This document shows, one piece after another, positions 47,201-57,756 of a DNA stretch of 64,000 nt. The stretch lies in assembly GCA_003260075.1 (NCBI GenBank), contig QLIY01000546.1, positions 25,136 to 89,135 of the forward strand, in the 5' to 3' direction. This DNA is from Phallusia mammillata. Taxonomy: Eukaryota; Chordata; Ascidiacea; Phlebobranchia; Ascidiidae. Each line of letters opens with the position of its first letter. The first letter of the stretch is position 1. Made by a program: the position numbers and the translations under genes. The notes below the pieces were generated by a model. That model had not been told where the DNA came from and made no database searches. It saw only the letters and a program-made list of their open reading frames with translations.

Positions 47201-49714
47201 CGACTTCAACTGAATGAATTGCTACATTGTCACTTTCCATCTTGGACGACATGGACACCAGAAATAATACTCTTCATGTTAAAATCACAAATAAAACCCT
47301 GAACCCTATTTCAACAAGGCCCGAATAAGGCCTAAAAGTTAATGAAATTATTATGCAAATGAGGCCGACTTTGGAAACAGGGTCGATTCAAGCTTGATTT
47401 ATTACACTCAAGTTCGAACCTGGCCCGATCACAACATCCCATCATAATGCATTGACTTACGCCGCATGAGTCACTTTTTTGATACAAGTTCAAGTCAACA
47501 AACTTGTGCTGCAGCAAAAAAATCCCTACATTGTACTTTATATAGGTTGTCACTGTAGTCAGCAATCGCAATTCCTGTTTTTTTTTCTGCAGACGTCAAG
47601 CCTACCTTAATATTGTAGCAGTTTGCGGTCTCAGCTGCGTTCGCGTCTCAATCGTTGTCACGATAAGAGTGATGAAGTAAGGCAAAATGGCGACTATGTC
47701 AATCAAGTTGAGAAAATTCTACGTTGAAAAAAACAAATATGAGATAGCAGAAAACTTTCGTGCGAAAATCTGCGTTATTGCTTCGTTTGTCAATAACCTA
47801 AAACTGAAGAAAGACGATGCCCTCGACATATTTAAGCTCCTATACATAGAAGCCCTTCTACTTTACTCAATCAGGAAAGTATTACAGTACGCAAGGCCAA
47901 TTGAAGGCGTTATACCGAATCACCAAGCATATAAGTCTGCCGTGATAGCTGATCTGCATAGACACTTCAAGGCTGATCCCAGTTATGAGTTTATGTTCAT
48001 CTTAATCAATAAGGAAATAAATTACCTGCCAGAGTAGAGGGTTTTACCTTAAAGAATTTTTTCTTGTCCGGGCAGCAAGTGAACCGAGCGACAAGTTCTA
48101 TGAGAAACCACACAATGCATCCGGTTTCAATGAGAAACAGAACACCGGCCGGACTCCCCATCTTCGCCTCCAAAACAAACCACCCGTACTGGGACCGCTG
48201 TGACACGGTATCCAAAACCGGACACAACTGGTGAAGAACTTGAAACACCTGCGCGCGTGATACCTCTATGACGTCACTATCATCATTCGATGACGTAATT
48301 CGCGTTCTTTTCCGTTTCGCTTCCGGTTGGTTTGTGCTCGCCGCGACAGTCGCCATTTGACTATGACGTAATTTGTGTTTTGTTGAGTCAGCGGAAACTG
48401 ATGGTGACGTCATCGGCGTGACGGTGCAGTTTTTTAACATTGCTTCGACGCCTTTGCTTACGTCATAAAGCTGAAGCCAGCATCGCGCGGCCATGTAGCG
48501 GTACAAGAGATCAAGCTCTGCATTGGATTGACAAGCTGATGTGAGTTCAATCAAACTGTCGAAAACTTCCGTGAAATTATACAGTTGCAAAATAGGGACA
48601 TCCCCGGCACTGTGATAGTTTCTGACGTCACCGTTCATGTGCATGCTCGCTGACGTGGGATTGGAAATTTTGTTGAGAAGCAGATTGCAGGCGAACAATC
48701 CCGGATGTACCGACTCGGTTACATTGTGACTCAGCGATTCGAACTCGGGCAGCGTCTCGAGACAAAAGACAACGACGGAGAGAGTTATGACGAGCGCTGA
48801 GATGATGACAACCGCTTTAGCGTACCACGAGCTGTCGCTGTCCTCAAACAACTGCCAGATCAAACGTCTCGTTTTCCCCTTGGGAAGATCCTTAATCTTC
48901 TCCTTGTAGAGAAGATCTTCGGATCGCAGGTAGTCCTCCAAAGAGTCGTAGTCGAACGAGTAAAACTTCAGCTCCTCCAGGAAGATCTCAAGCGGGACTT
49001 CATCCGGCCGACGGAGGACGTTATCCTTTTCATAGAAGTCCAAGATCGCGTCAAAAGTGCCCCGGTGCCGATCCAGGAAGAGCTCATCGCGTCTTCGATC
49101 GTAAAACTGCATTCTCCTCTCGCGGTTGCCTAACAACGTTTCCGGATGTTGCTCCAGGACGCGGGAGTCCACCTCGAATTTGCGTCCGGAGACGTTGATG
49201 AGGAGCCGGTGCTGATCCGGGATCGGGGTCGGAAAGTAGGGTGAGGGTGAATCGCGGGGACCCCTACCGTGTTTGCCTCGCTTCAGTTTGTTCCAATTCA
49301 CTTTACGAGGAGGTTCGATGTTTTTTGGAATTGTTTTTCGCTGATTGTTCTTTGGTGGTCTAAGGAGGATCTTTCTACAAAAAATGTGACAAGTGTTCAT
49401 CGTTTTGTGTGAATTACATATCAGCGTTTTACCAAAGCGTTGCTTGGTTGATTGCATCAACTAAAGTGAAGTTCAAGCATAACTTCGAACTATAACTAAA
49501 ACGCTATTTGTCAAAAATTGCCGCTAAAACCAGAGTTTTTATCACATAGAAAATATCGACGTATTTAGCTTTTTGACAAATCAGCAAAAAGCTGCACTAA
49601 AGCCAAAAAAACAATAAAATTTCCGCGCAACAAACCTTACCGTAATTGGGGTTTTCCCACCACTCCACATTCTGACAGTGTTTCGGCGCTGGATGTTCTG
49701 TACTCTGACGTCAT
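41260..49714 (-). CDS. Shaker (Kv1)-like voltage-gated potassium channel
   Basis: Nine exons: 49714-49641, 49374-48048, 47718-47606, 46938-46815, 45259-45138, 43652-43518, 42746-42638, 42077-41956 and 41380-41260. They total 2247 nt (748 aa) with all phases closing. The T1 tetramerisation domain starts near residue 82 ([19 protein letters not shown]). S1 is near 204-225. An unusually long S1-S2 linker of about 190 residues follows. S2 is near 430-455 and S3 begins [14 protein letters not shown] (468). S4 has basic residues every third position at R505, R508, R511, R514, K517 and R520. The selectivity filter is TTVGYGD (584-590) and S6 has PVPVIVSNF (616-624), both canonical for a conducting, K+-selective delayed-rectifier or A-type channel. 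The C-terminus HTVV is a class I PDZ ligand, as in Kv1 channels. Introns contain hAT elements. The alternative 5' exon at 50410-50820 may extend the N-terminus. Confidence 0.9.
42403..42505 (-). repeat. tRNA-derived SINE or tRNA-like fragment
   Basis: On the minus strand TTGGTCGAATGGTCTGGCGC resembles the A-box region of Ser/Leu tRNAs. It is followed about 75 bases on by a perfect B box GGTTCGAACC (plus 42408-42417) and an A-rich tail. The fragment lies in Kv intron 7 and is too diverged to be a working tRNA. Related pieces are at 55251-55310 and 62770-62809. Confidence 0.6.
43198..43410. mobile_element. hAT-type MITE in Kv intron 6
   Basis: Ends AAGTGGTTCTCAAAC and GTTTGAGAACTG are inverted repeats. 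Flanks GATTATGG / CATTATGG are a 7-of-8 target duplication. Near-identical to the copy at 27421-27632, so this family moved relatively recently. Confidence 0.8.
45821..46233. mobile_element. hAT-type MITE, CCGAA/TTCGG-rich, in Kv intron 4
   Basis: Ends TAGTGATGCACCGAAC and CTTCGGAGCATCACTA are inverted repeats. Flanking ATTCTTAT / ATTATTAT is a 7-of-8 target duplication. Long subterminal arms of GGCCGAA and TTCGGCC can pair. It is 413 bp without an ORF for a transposase. Confidence 0.85.
46430..46575 (+). repeat. Dispersed repeat with hammerhead-like core, variant copy
   Basis: Same block order as the 10170 copy. The core reads CTGATGG rather than CTGATGA but keeps the GGCA/TGCC helix and GAAAC. 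A truncated copy precedes the G run at 46361-46370. Confidence 0.55.
47740..48037 (+). other. Unassigned open frame antisense to the Kv gene, mostly in intron 2
   Basis: A plus-strand frame runs about 100 codons through Kv intron 2. The first residues of the longer ORF (from 47687) are merely antisense to the S3 exon. The intronic part looks protein-like, for example [21 protein letters not shown] degenerate relative with stops lies at about 61190-61340 (shared GAAGGCGTT, GCTGATCTG, GCTGATCC, AGTTATGA, TTTATG), so it is more likely part of a dispersed repeat or dead gene copy than a gene. Family not recognised. Confidence 0.3.
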
Positions 49715-50409
49715 AGATGAGGGGTAGGAGGGCGATTTAAGGTTGTTCGATTGTTGCGTCACACAGTACCGACGTTTCTGAAGTGGCGGACGTCGTTGAC
49801 TGATTTTCTGCGAAGGAAAACTGTTTTTAACAAGTGTGTGGGACGAGTGGGTATTCTGCTTTAAACGATCAATGTTAAAAAAAAACTTTTAAACGTTAAT
49901 CATAAATCCTAGAATGTTGATTCTGGAAATCATTTGCTATTCTGTTACCATTGTTGTGACGATTCCAATCTTACATATTATATGATCACATATTTGGAAA
50001 CGTTTGTTTGAAGGGTTAAGTCAGTTATCTTTAGTAAAGAACAAATATAATTCGCTCATGCAAGCATCTTCAGATTCTATTCAAATAAGACACTAAATGC
50101 TTTTGTTCTTTCCAAGATCGCTATCTGATATTAGCCCTGGAACAAACGTTTCCAAACTTGTGACTTAGAAACATAAATCATTAACAGGGAACGTAAATAC
50201 ATTATTTCCAAACTTTTACAAGCTTGGAAAACACTGGCTAAGTTAGGCTGTAGTCCTGAATGTATTATGTTTAAATTGAGCCTAACAGCTAATAATGGCA
50301 AAGTTAACGCCATTAGTCTAAAGCAAGCCAGTTTGATTACTTACGCCTTTAGCAGTTTGTACCGATTTCATGATTGGTTTGTCAAATCTCCCTTTATAAA
50401 CTTACTGAC

Positions 50410-50820
50410 CTTACGCCTCAGTAGCACCGTCGAGTCGGCCGCGTCTTCTTCGTCCGAACTCTTCCGAAGTTCTCCGATCTTTTCCGAACGTCTCGCTAAT
50501 GGCAAAAACTGGGCCGCGTGTCCATCAGGGGTCGATGCATCGGTTGTGGGCCCGTTATCGTGCGAGTACGATAATTTATCGCTGCTGACAGCACTAGACG
50601 ATATTGACGACGACTCACCGATTTCCGGGCATTCGCTAATCGCTTTTGGGCAAAGAAATTTCTCCCCGGCTCCGAATGACGTAGCACCCGACAATCTATC
50701 GTTGGATGTCTCACATGACGTCATCGATGACGTCACCGAGTTGGTGGAGGGCTGGCTCGAGTCGGTTTGCCACTCGCGATGGGTTCGGTAAAACGCGGAT
50801 CGTTTTTCGTGTCCGTTCAT
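50410..50820 (-). CDS. Candidate upstream exon of the Kv channel (or separate 5' exon)
   Basis: ATG at 50820, with an in-frame stop upstream, opens 137 codons to a GTCAGT donor at 50409, ending LLRRK. The residues are polar, rich in Ser, Asp and Glu, and GC content and codon use look coding. It can splice in phase 0 to an AG just before 49702 inside Kv exon 1, bypassing the ATG at 49714 and giving an 881-residue channel. No other exon on this strand is visible to receive it. An upstream duplicate of its first codons (to about 50950) is separated by a G run at 50860-50869. The opposite-strand 174-codon ORF over the same bases is a shadow. Confidence 0.45.
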
Positions 50821-51203
50821 TCCTCGCGGATACGAAGCTGCTCCGCAAAAATCTCACATGGGGGGGGGGAGGCTGACTCGAGTCGGTTTGCCACTCGCGA
50901 TGGGTTCGGTAGAACGTGGATCGTTTTTCGTGTCCGTTCATTCCTCGCGGATACGAAGCTGTTCCGCAAAAATCTCACATTTTCTCGTTGTTTCTCACAA
51001 CGTGCCCCGGTTTCACAATCCGATTAACTTTGAGGTTTCATTCCATCAATATAAAACTCGTCAGACGAGGAAACAGTTTGCTGAACGAAACCTTGAAAAG
51101 TTGGATAACTTAATAAGCCCTCTATAGTTCCTGAAACACAAAATTAGTAAGCTTTGCTACGAATGGTGCTTAGCAAGCCAAACGTGCTGTTAGATAACTT
51201 AAC

Positions 51204-51488
51204 ATGCACTTTAGTATGCGAAAGACAAAATTATCTACATGTAAAGAAAAGGACCTAGTATTCAAATACAGCTACAAAAACTTGCAAGTTACAGCACTAT
51301 TAGATAGCTACAGTGATTTAACTTATACGCCACGTGCCAACTGCGTTTTCGTCACCAGTACACAACATATGCGGAGCCTCGTTAACTCAAGGGGATTGTA
51401 TCAGATTGCAAGAAACACCGGCACAGCGGTGGAGGAATTAATATTGGCCCACACAAGACAGGCGATAAATTATGAAGTGAAATACTAA
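51204..51488 (+). other. Unassigned 94-codon open frame
   Basis: Protein-like composition with a helical C-terminal part (GLYQIARNTGTAVEELILAH) that faintly recalls a LysM helix pair, but no upstream half of that fold. No splice context or neighbours point to a function. It could be a small gene, a retrocopy fragment or chance. Confidence 0.25.
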
Positions 51489-51747
51489 ACAAATTTGGAA
51501 GCCGATATCAATACTACAAACTACAAAATCTAAAATCTAATTGACGATTTTTCAACTTCTAACATCACAGAAAACGAAACAAAACAACAATCAATACTAA
51601 CCAATCTTTCACCAATAAACGTACCCCTGGTCCTAACGTCTTTACTAAAACAGTGTATCAAACACAGTTTTTGACAAACTACTGCCATATAACACAATAC
51701 CTCACACTGATTCTTTTATACTCGAATTCATTCAGCTAATGTTAAAC

Positions 51748-52002
51748 CAGTGTTTCCCAACTCCTTTCGAAAAATTTCTCCTTTAACGATTCAAATCACT
51801 TTCATTCTTCCCTAATATACTACATAGCAGATGCTAAACCATGCTGAAAGGATTATTTAAATTTGTTTTTTATCAACTTCACAGGTTGTGCTCCTGAAGC
51901 TGAAGTGTCTATGTACAAACCACATGTAAATTGAGTAAATTCTTCCCTCACGTTTTAAAATTCCCCTCTTGGGAGGAAACCCTCCCCGGTTAGGAACCAC
52001 TG
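51748..52002. mobile_element. hAT-like MITE
   Basis: Ends CAGTGTTTCCCAACTCC and GGTTAGGAACCACTG are inverted repeats. Flanks TGTTAAAC / CGTTAGAC match at 6 of 8. It is 255 bp with no ORF. Confidence 0.65.
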
Positions 52003-53442
52003 CGTTAGACTAACGCAATATGTTGTTTTACCTTATAAACGTCAAATGGTGCCTCAATTAGTTACAGACATGCTCTTGCAAATCCGGCTACGTTTCAGTG
52101 TCTTAAAACGTATTTTTATTTATATGTGGGTAATGGACGTTTCAATTAGTTATGCTGGCAAACGATTCTATGCTGCATTACGATTTCGCCTACGTTATAC
52201 AACGCAGTAAAAGAAAGCTGCTTTGCGTTTTACTGCGGGTTAACAACTGTTTTTTTCCTGGTGATCATTTATGCTGGTTCATCCTAATTGCCTATTATCT
52301 TTATGTTTATAACGTGTTTAAATGGAAATATGCTTTTCGGTTTTCTAACCACCCTCTTTACCCGCGTTTCTTGCTTCTTGCACATTCTAGCCTGAACCCT
52401 TTCTTGTCTGTTTCACAGGTAAATGAGTTCACCCTGGATTTCACTTGCTATAGATCTACATTTAATAGAATGAATTATATACACTTTGCAGTTTAAATAG
52501 ACAAATCTTTTTTTGGTTTTCTTTTACTCATGGGTTCCTCTGTTGGTCTTCTTAATTTTATTTGAACATTGCTTTTTTTTTAGGAGGAGGATCGCATTAA
52601 GTTCTAGTTTCAACCATAACGTATACCTAAATCGCTTTGTTCTCAAGTATCTTATTATAACCTAAATTTACAACTAATTTTCTTTTTTCTATACGTTTCA
52701 TCTTCAGGCCCGTCTTTGCGGTTTGCTTTTATGGTCTATCGTTAGCGTTTCCGTGATCCACAACGTACGCCATGCACAGCCACCATAGCCAGCCGTCGCA
52801 TGGCCGGGAGCTTATGGGAGGCTTCTGACGAGCTCGGTCGTCTGTCTGGACTTCTTAATTAAAAATTAATACGCTTTTGGCGTCACGACGTGTGCAAATT
52901 CTCTGCACATTGCTGATAAATTATTCACGTTGTCGACCATAAGCGACGGGGCTGTTTGGGGTATGACTTCCGTATAAGAAACTTAATATTTTCACAACAA
53001 ACAAAACGGTAAACTTCTTAAATATTTACAGTTTAATTTTGCGTTTTTGACCCATCTTCCTTACAACTGTAGCTGATTTGCTATACCGGTGTAGTCTTGC
53101 AATAACCTGGTGTAATATTTGAAACAAATAAGCACCTGCCTGCCGCCTAATTATCTGATACTATGTAAAAACGATATGTTTGCTACTACAAATCACAAAT
53201 ACGATATCAAGAAGCCTTTAAGATTCTACCTGCAATTTATTTACCAAAATCTAGCAGGATATTCAAAACGTTTCAAAAACCGCGCTGCAACCTTTGCATT
53301 TCATATGCCAACATTTTTTTCAAAATGCAATCTAGAAGCCTTACGAAAATTTCCAATAACTAGGGGGGGGGGAAGTTTTTAAGTTTCTACCTACAATTCT
53401 GCGCACCTTTTTTATCCATCGTTTTCATGCGACGCTTGTTTC

Positions 53443-53600
53443 GCACCTTTTTATCATTCTTTTATGCGACTAAAGTGTATATAAATGGGTGCAATTGATG
53501 TGGCCTTCATATCACTGATGATGGCATGAGCATTTGCCGAAACGTTTGAACAATAAAGCATGTTGCTTTTTACGTCTATTTGGGCCGTTATTTTCACCAT
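53443..53600 (+). repeat. Dispersed repeat with intact hammerhead-like core
   Basis: Core 53515-53545 is CTGATGA, T, GGCA hairpin TGCC, GAAACG, with the same sequence as at 10243. Conserved 5' block TTATGCGACTAAAGTG and 3' block TTTGGGCCGTTATTTTCACC. Confidence 0.6.
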
Positions 53601-55250
53601 TATACCTACAATTTTTTTGACAAAATCTAACAGGTAACCGCGCTGCAACCTTTGCATTTAATATGCCAACATTTTTTCAAAATGCAATCTAGAAGCCTTA
53701 CGAAAATTTCCAATAACTAATCAATTTAGGATTAACCTTCCACAGGAGATGGAATGCGTACAGGTGCAGAAATACGAAATCACATATACATTAGAGGCTT
53801 GCAATCAAATTGCATATTGAAGCAATAGAACCTTTATTCAACAAAGGCACCGTATAATTTAACATCTGTAAAGCCACATAGATTCTAATTCAAACAATCC
53901 ACTTTTACTGTTGCGTGTTGTCTGGCACTTCGATGTTGCTTTGGTTTCTTCCGACATAGGGGGGGGGGCTACATTAGAGGCTTGCAATCAAAATATATAT
54001 TTTTTGAAGCAATATAATCTTTATTCAACAAAGGCACCGTATAATTTGACATCTGTAAAGCCACATAGATTCTAATTCAAACAATCCACTTTTACTATTG
54101 CGTGTTGTCTGGCACTTCGATGTTGCTTTGGTTTCTTCCGACATATCAAATATTTTGCTATTACTTCGTTTTCGTCTACTGTAGGAGACAAAGATTTGAA
54201 TATCACAACAAAGACACTTACCCCACAACTCGATCAAGGTTAACTTGAAGGTCAAAGGACGGCATTTGTCAAAGCAATTTGTTTGCCTGGTTAGGTTCAG
54301 AATGATTACGTTCTCCTTTGTGCGACGTTTAACTGAAGCGGATATACAAAGCGTTTATCGATTGACGCGCGATTGATTGACTTTCCTAGAATGCCGCGAT
54401 TGTGACAAAACAACCCTTTCATTGAACCTTTGTTTTGTTTCTACAAATAGTATTTCCCTATGGGATTTTTTCGATTTACTCTTAAAACCTTGTTAAGGAA
54501 GCTTTGTTGTTGTTTTTTGCTCAGTAGTTTATTTGATGTAATACCAAGTTTAACGTTGTACCGGATGGCTTGCTTTTTTGCGCCACGATTTTGCTTCAAG
54601 CTAAATAACGGGTCTAGATTTTTGGACGTTGCCTTTTTTCTTATCCAGAAATGCAGAAAATGTTAAAATTTTTTTTCTTTTTTACTTTTTTCCTGTAATA
54701 GAAAGTCACATACCACGAAAAAACGCAACCATTTGGCGACTGTTGCAAATTTAAGCATCCATAAACTTCTATGCTATAATAACATTTGTTTGTGGTTATA
54801 TATCTACGATTTTACACTATTACGGTGCAATGAACCAAGCCATTGGATTTGCACAATTAGCCTACTTGACCAGATCCACGTATGACATTTTTTAAATACA
54901 AATGAGGGACTGCGACCACTTTGTATGGGATAACCCAAAATAAAACATTCCAATGCAACATATGCAATGTTTAAACTTTTGTTTTTCAAAACATAAAGCT
55001 AAACTAAATAAAACTGTACCAGGAATTGTTTTGCGAAAACCCGTAAGACAAAGTCCCATGGCCACAACAAAGCTACAAAATGCAACTAAACAAAAAATAT
55101 CGAGGTAAAAGCGTAAAGTCGTGTAATTTCTTTGTTTACATCTGTGTGTTTTTTAGCATATTTTCATTTCAAGATTTCTTGAGTAAAAGAAATGGCGTTC
55201 TGTATCGGTTGTGACATTCGGCCAAGTTCCTGCTCAATGTTTCTTTTTTT

Positions 55251-55310
55251 CACGGGGTTCGAACCTAGGACGTTCCGCGCTAGGCCATTCGGCCAAGTTC
55301 CTGCCTAATG
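55251..55310 (-). repeat. tRNA-derived SINE fragment
   Basis: Minus strand reads AACTTGGCCGAATGGCC (A-box-like, Ser/Leu type), then GGTTCGAACC (B box, plus 55257-55266), then CCCGTG and an A tract. The spacing is too short for a tRNA. Confidence 0.6.
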
Positions 55311-57756
55311 TTTTAAGTCAGATATGTTGTCAAAGTGGGCACCAGCGCCCTCCGGGGGTCGTTTGCATTTGTAAAGGGAGCGCTTTATAATAAATGGGCT
55401 ATTTCGAAAACTGGGTAAATCTTGACAGTAGAACATCTGGAACTGAGGAAAATTTATTCGAAATCTTTCATAAGCAATTTAGACCAACACAATCAATTTG
55501 ATGCGGGGGGGGGGCGCTATAATAACATTTGTTTGCAGTTATATATCTACGATTTTACACTATTATGGTGCAATGAACCAAGGCATTCGATTTGCACAAC
55601 TACTTGACAAACTCCCCGTATGACACATATTTTAAACACAAATGAGGGACTGCGACCACTTTGTATAGGATAACCCAAAATAAAACATTCCAATGCAACG
55701 TACATATGCAATGTTCAAACTTTTGTTTTTCAAAACATAAAAAAACATAAAGCTAAACTAAATAAAACTGTACGAGGAATTGTTTTGCGAAAACCCGTAA
55801 GACAAAGTCCCATGGCCACAACGGGGGGGGGGGTTTTAAGTCAGATATGTTGTCAAAGTAGGCACCAGCGCCCTCCGGGGGTCGTTTGCATTTGTAAAGG
55901 GAGCGCTTTATAATAAATGGGCTATTTCGAAAACTGGGTAAATCTTGACAGTAGAACATCTGGAACTGAGGAAAATTTATTCGAAATCTTTCATAAGCAA
56001 TTTAGACCAACACAATCAATTTGATGCAATGTTTTCGAAATACGATCACTACTTAACACATAATCTAAGATCCGAATTTATTAATCTGGTTTCAGCGTAC
56101 CCACCACAACACATTTTTCATTTAAAAGTTTTTTAAATCAAACAGCTACTAAGGAGGCGGTGCAGAACAAAAATTTACAACCACTGCGTTATTTGAAATT
56201 ACGTTTTTATTTCTGTGATCTAAAAAGTGGCCTTAAATGCAATAGAGCAGTGTTAAAAAATTGTTAAAAAATTACCGAAATATTTAAGATGTCCTGCAAA
56301 TTTGCGTAATGAATTGTATTTGCAACTCCACTACAGACATCATAATAAATTGTCTGGAAAGTTCCATGCGGAAATGGGGGGGGGGACCACCACAACACTT
56401 TTTTCATTTAAAAAAAGTGGCCTTAAATGCAATAAGAGCAGTCCTAATGTTAAAAAATTACTGAAATATTTAAGAGCTCCTGTAAATTTGTGTAATAAAT
56501 TGTATTTGCAACGCCACTACAGACATCATAATAAATTGTCTGGAAAGTTCCATGCGGAAATGAGGTCATAAGGAATGAGCGCAGAATGGTTTGTCCGGAA
56601 AAATAAATAAAGTGTGCAATAAACAACCATATATTACGCGTTTGTGAAATGAAGTTGCTGATCTAAACATTGCTTGTTTAATTTTATTTATTATGACATT
56701 TAAAAAAAAAAACGTAATAAATGCAACAATTCCAACACCAGATTTTTATTTCTTTGCAATAAATATCTTCATCTGATGGGATTTTTCTGACAGCTGTTTG
56801 GTTGGATTTTCGTTTTTTTGTCACATTGTTGTAGTTACTGTAGTAGTAATTTCGAGACGCCGGTCTTCTTGTTTGTGTGGGTTATTTTGGGGGGGGGGTT
56901 ATTATTACAGTTTAAAAAACGTAATAAACGCAACAATTCCAACACCAGATTTTTTATTTTTTTGCAATAAATATCTTCATCTCATGGGATTTTTCTGACA
57001 GCTGTTTGGCTGGATTTTCGTTTTTTGTCACATTTTGTAGTAATTTCGAGACGCCGGTCTTGTTTGTGTGGGTTATTTTTAGTGTAGGTAATAAAGGCAT
57101 GTTTTGCGTTTGTACTTGGTGCTAGGATCCAAGAACGCGGCTCTTTTTGTTTGCAAGTAGTAACTGCAAAGTATACATGAGTTCTTTGAATTCTTGTAAA
57201 TATTGTAAAATAACAAAAATATGTGGATTGTAGTTTTGTGTTTATTTCTGTAAGTTAATATAGGCTGTGGTAGTTAATATTATATTTTGTGTACAGCATG
57301 TACAAAAATACAGGAAAAACATAAAAGAGGTATTTCCAATTGGTCCTTTTTGCCAATTTTTATGTTTTACGTTCACTTGCTAATTTTTGGGGGGGGGGGG
57401 AATGTTTTGCGTTTGTACTTGGTGCTAGGATCCAAGAACGCGACTCTGTTTGTTTGCAAGTAGTAACTGCAAAGTATACATGAGTTCTTTGATTTCTTGT
57501 AAATATTGTAAAATAACAAAAATATGTGGATTGTGGTTTTGTGTTTATTTCTGTAAGTTAATATAGGCTGTAGTAGTTAAGTTTATATTTTGTGTATCAC
57601 AGCATGTACAAAAATACAGGAAAAACATAAAAGAGGTATTTCCAACTGGTCCTTTTTGCCAATTTTTATGTTTTACGTTCACTTGCTAATTTTTATTCTA
57701 TGTACCAACCAATGTGTTTTAGATTTTGTAGGCTACTAACTTATTTGCACTTTATA

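Larger units (their letters stand above)
52003..57756. other. Gene-poor, heavily duplicated interval
   Basis: No gene supported. Ten-G joins at 53363, 53959, 55505, 55823, 56376, 56889 and 57389 each lie beside near-identical flanks, including a copy of the AHSA1 upstream region (about 57090-57388 and 57401-57690). It also holds a hammerhead-like repeat copy (53443-53600) and a tRNA-like fragment (55251-55310). The open frame at 55945-56136 has a partial duplicate at 55422-55504 and no recognised family. Confidence 0.5.

Noticed and set aside
50267-50791. 174-codon plus-strand ORF
   Set aside because: It is antisense to the better-supported minus-strand exon at 50410-50820, which has a start, a splice donor and coding-like composition; this ORF has no splice context.
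51204-51488. LysM domain in the unassigned ORF
   Set aside because: Only the IA..xGT.VEEL-like helix resembles LysM; the preceding strand and GD motif are absent, so the name is not justified.
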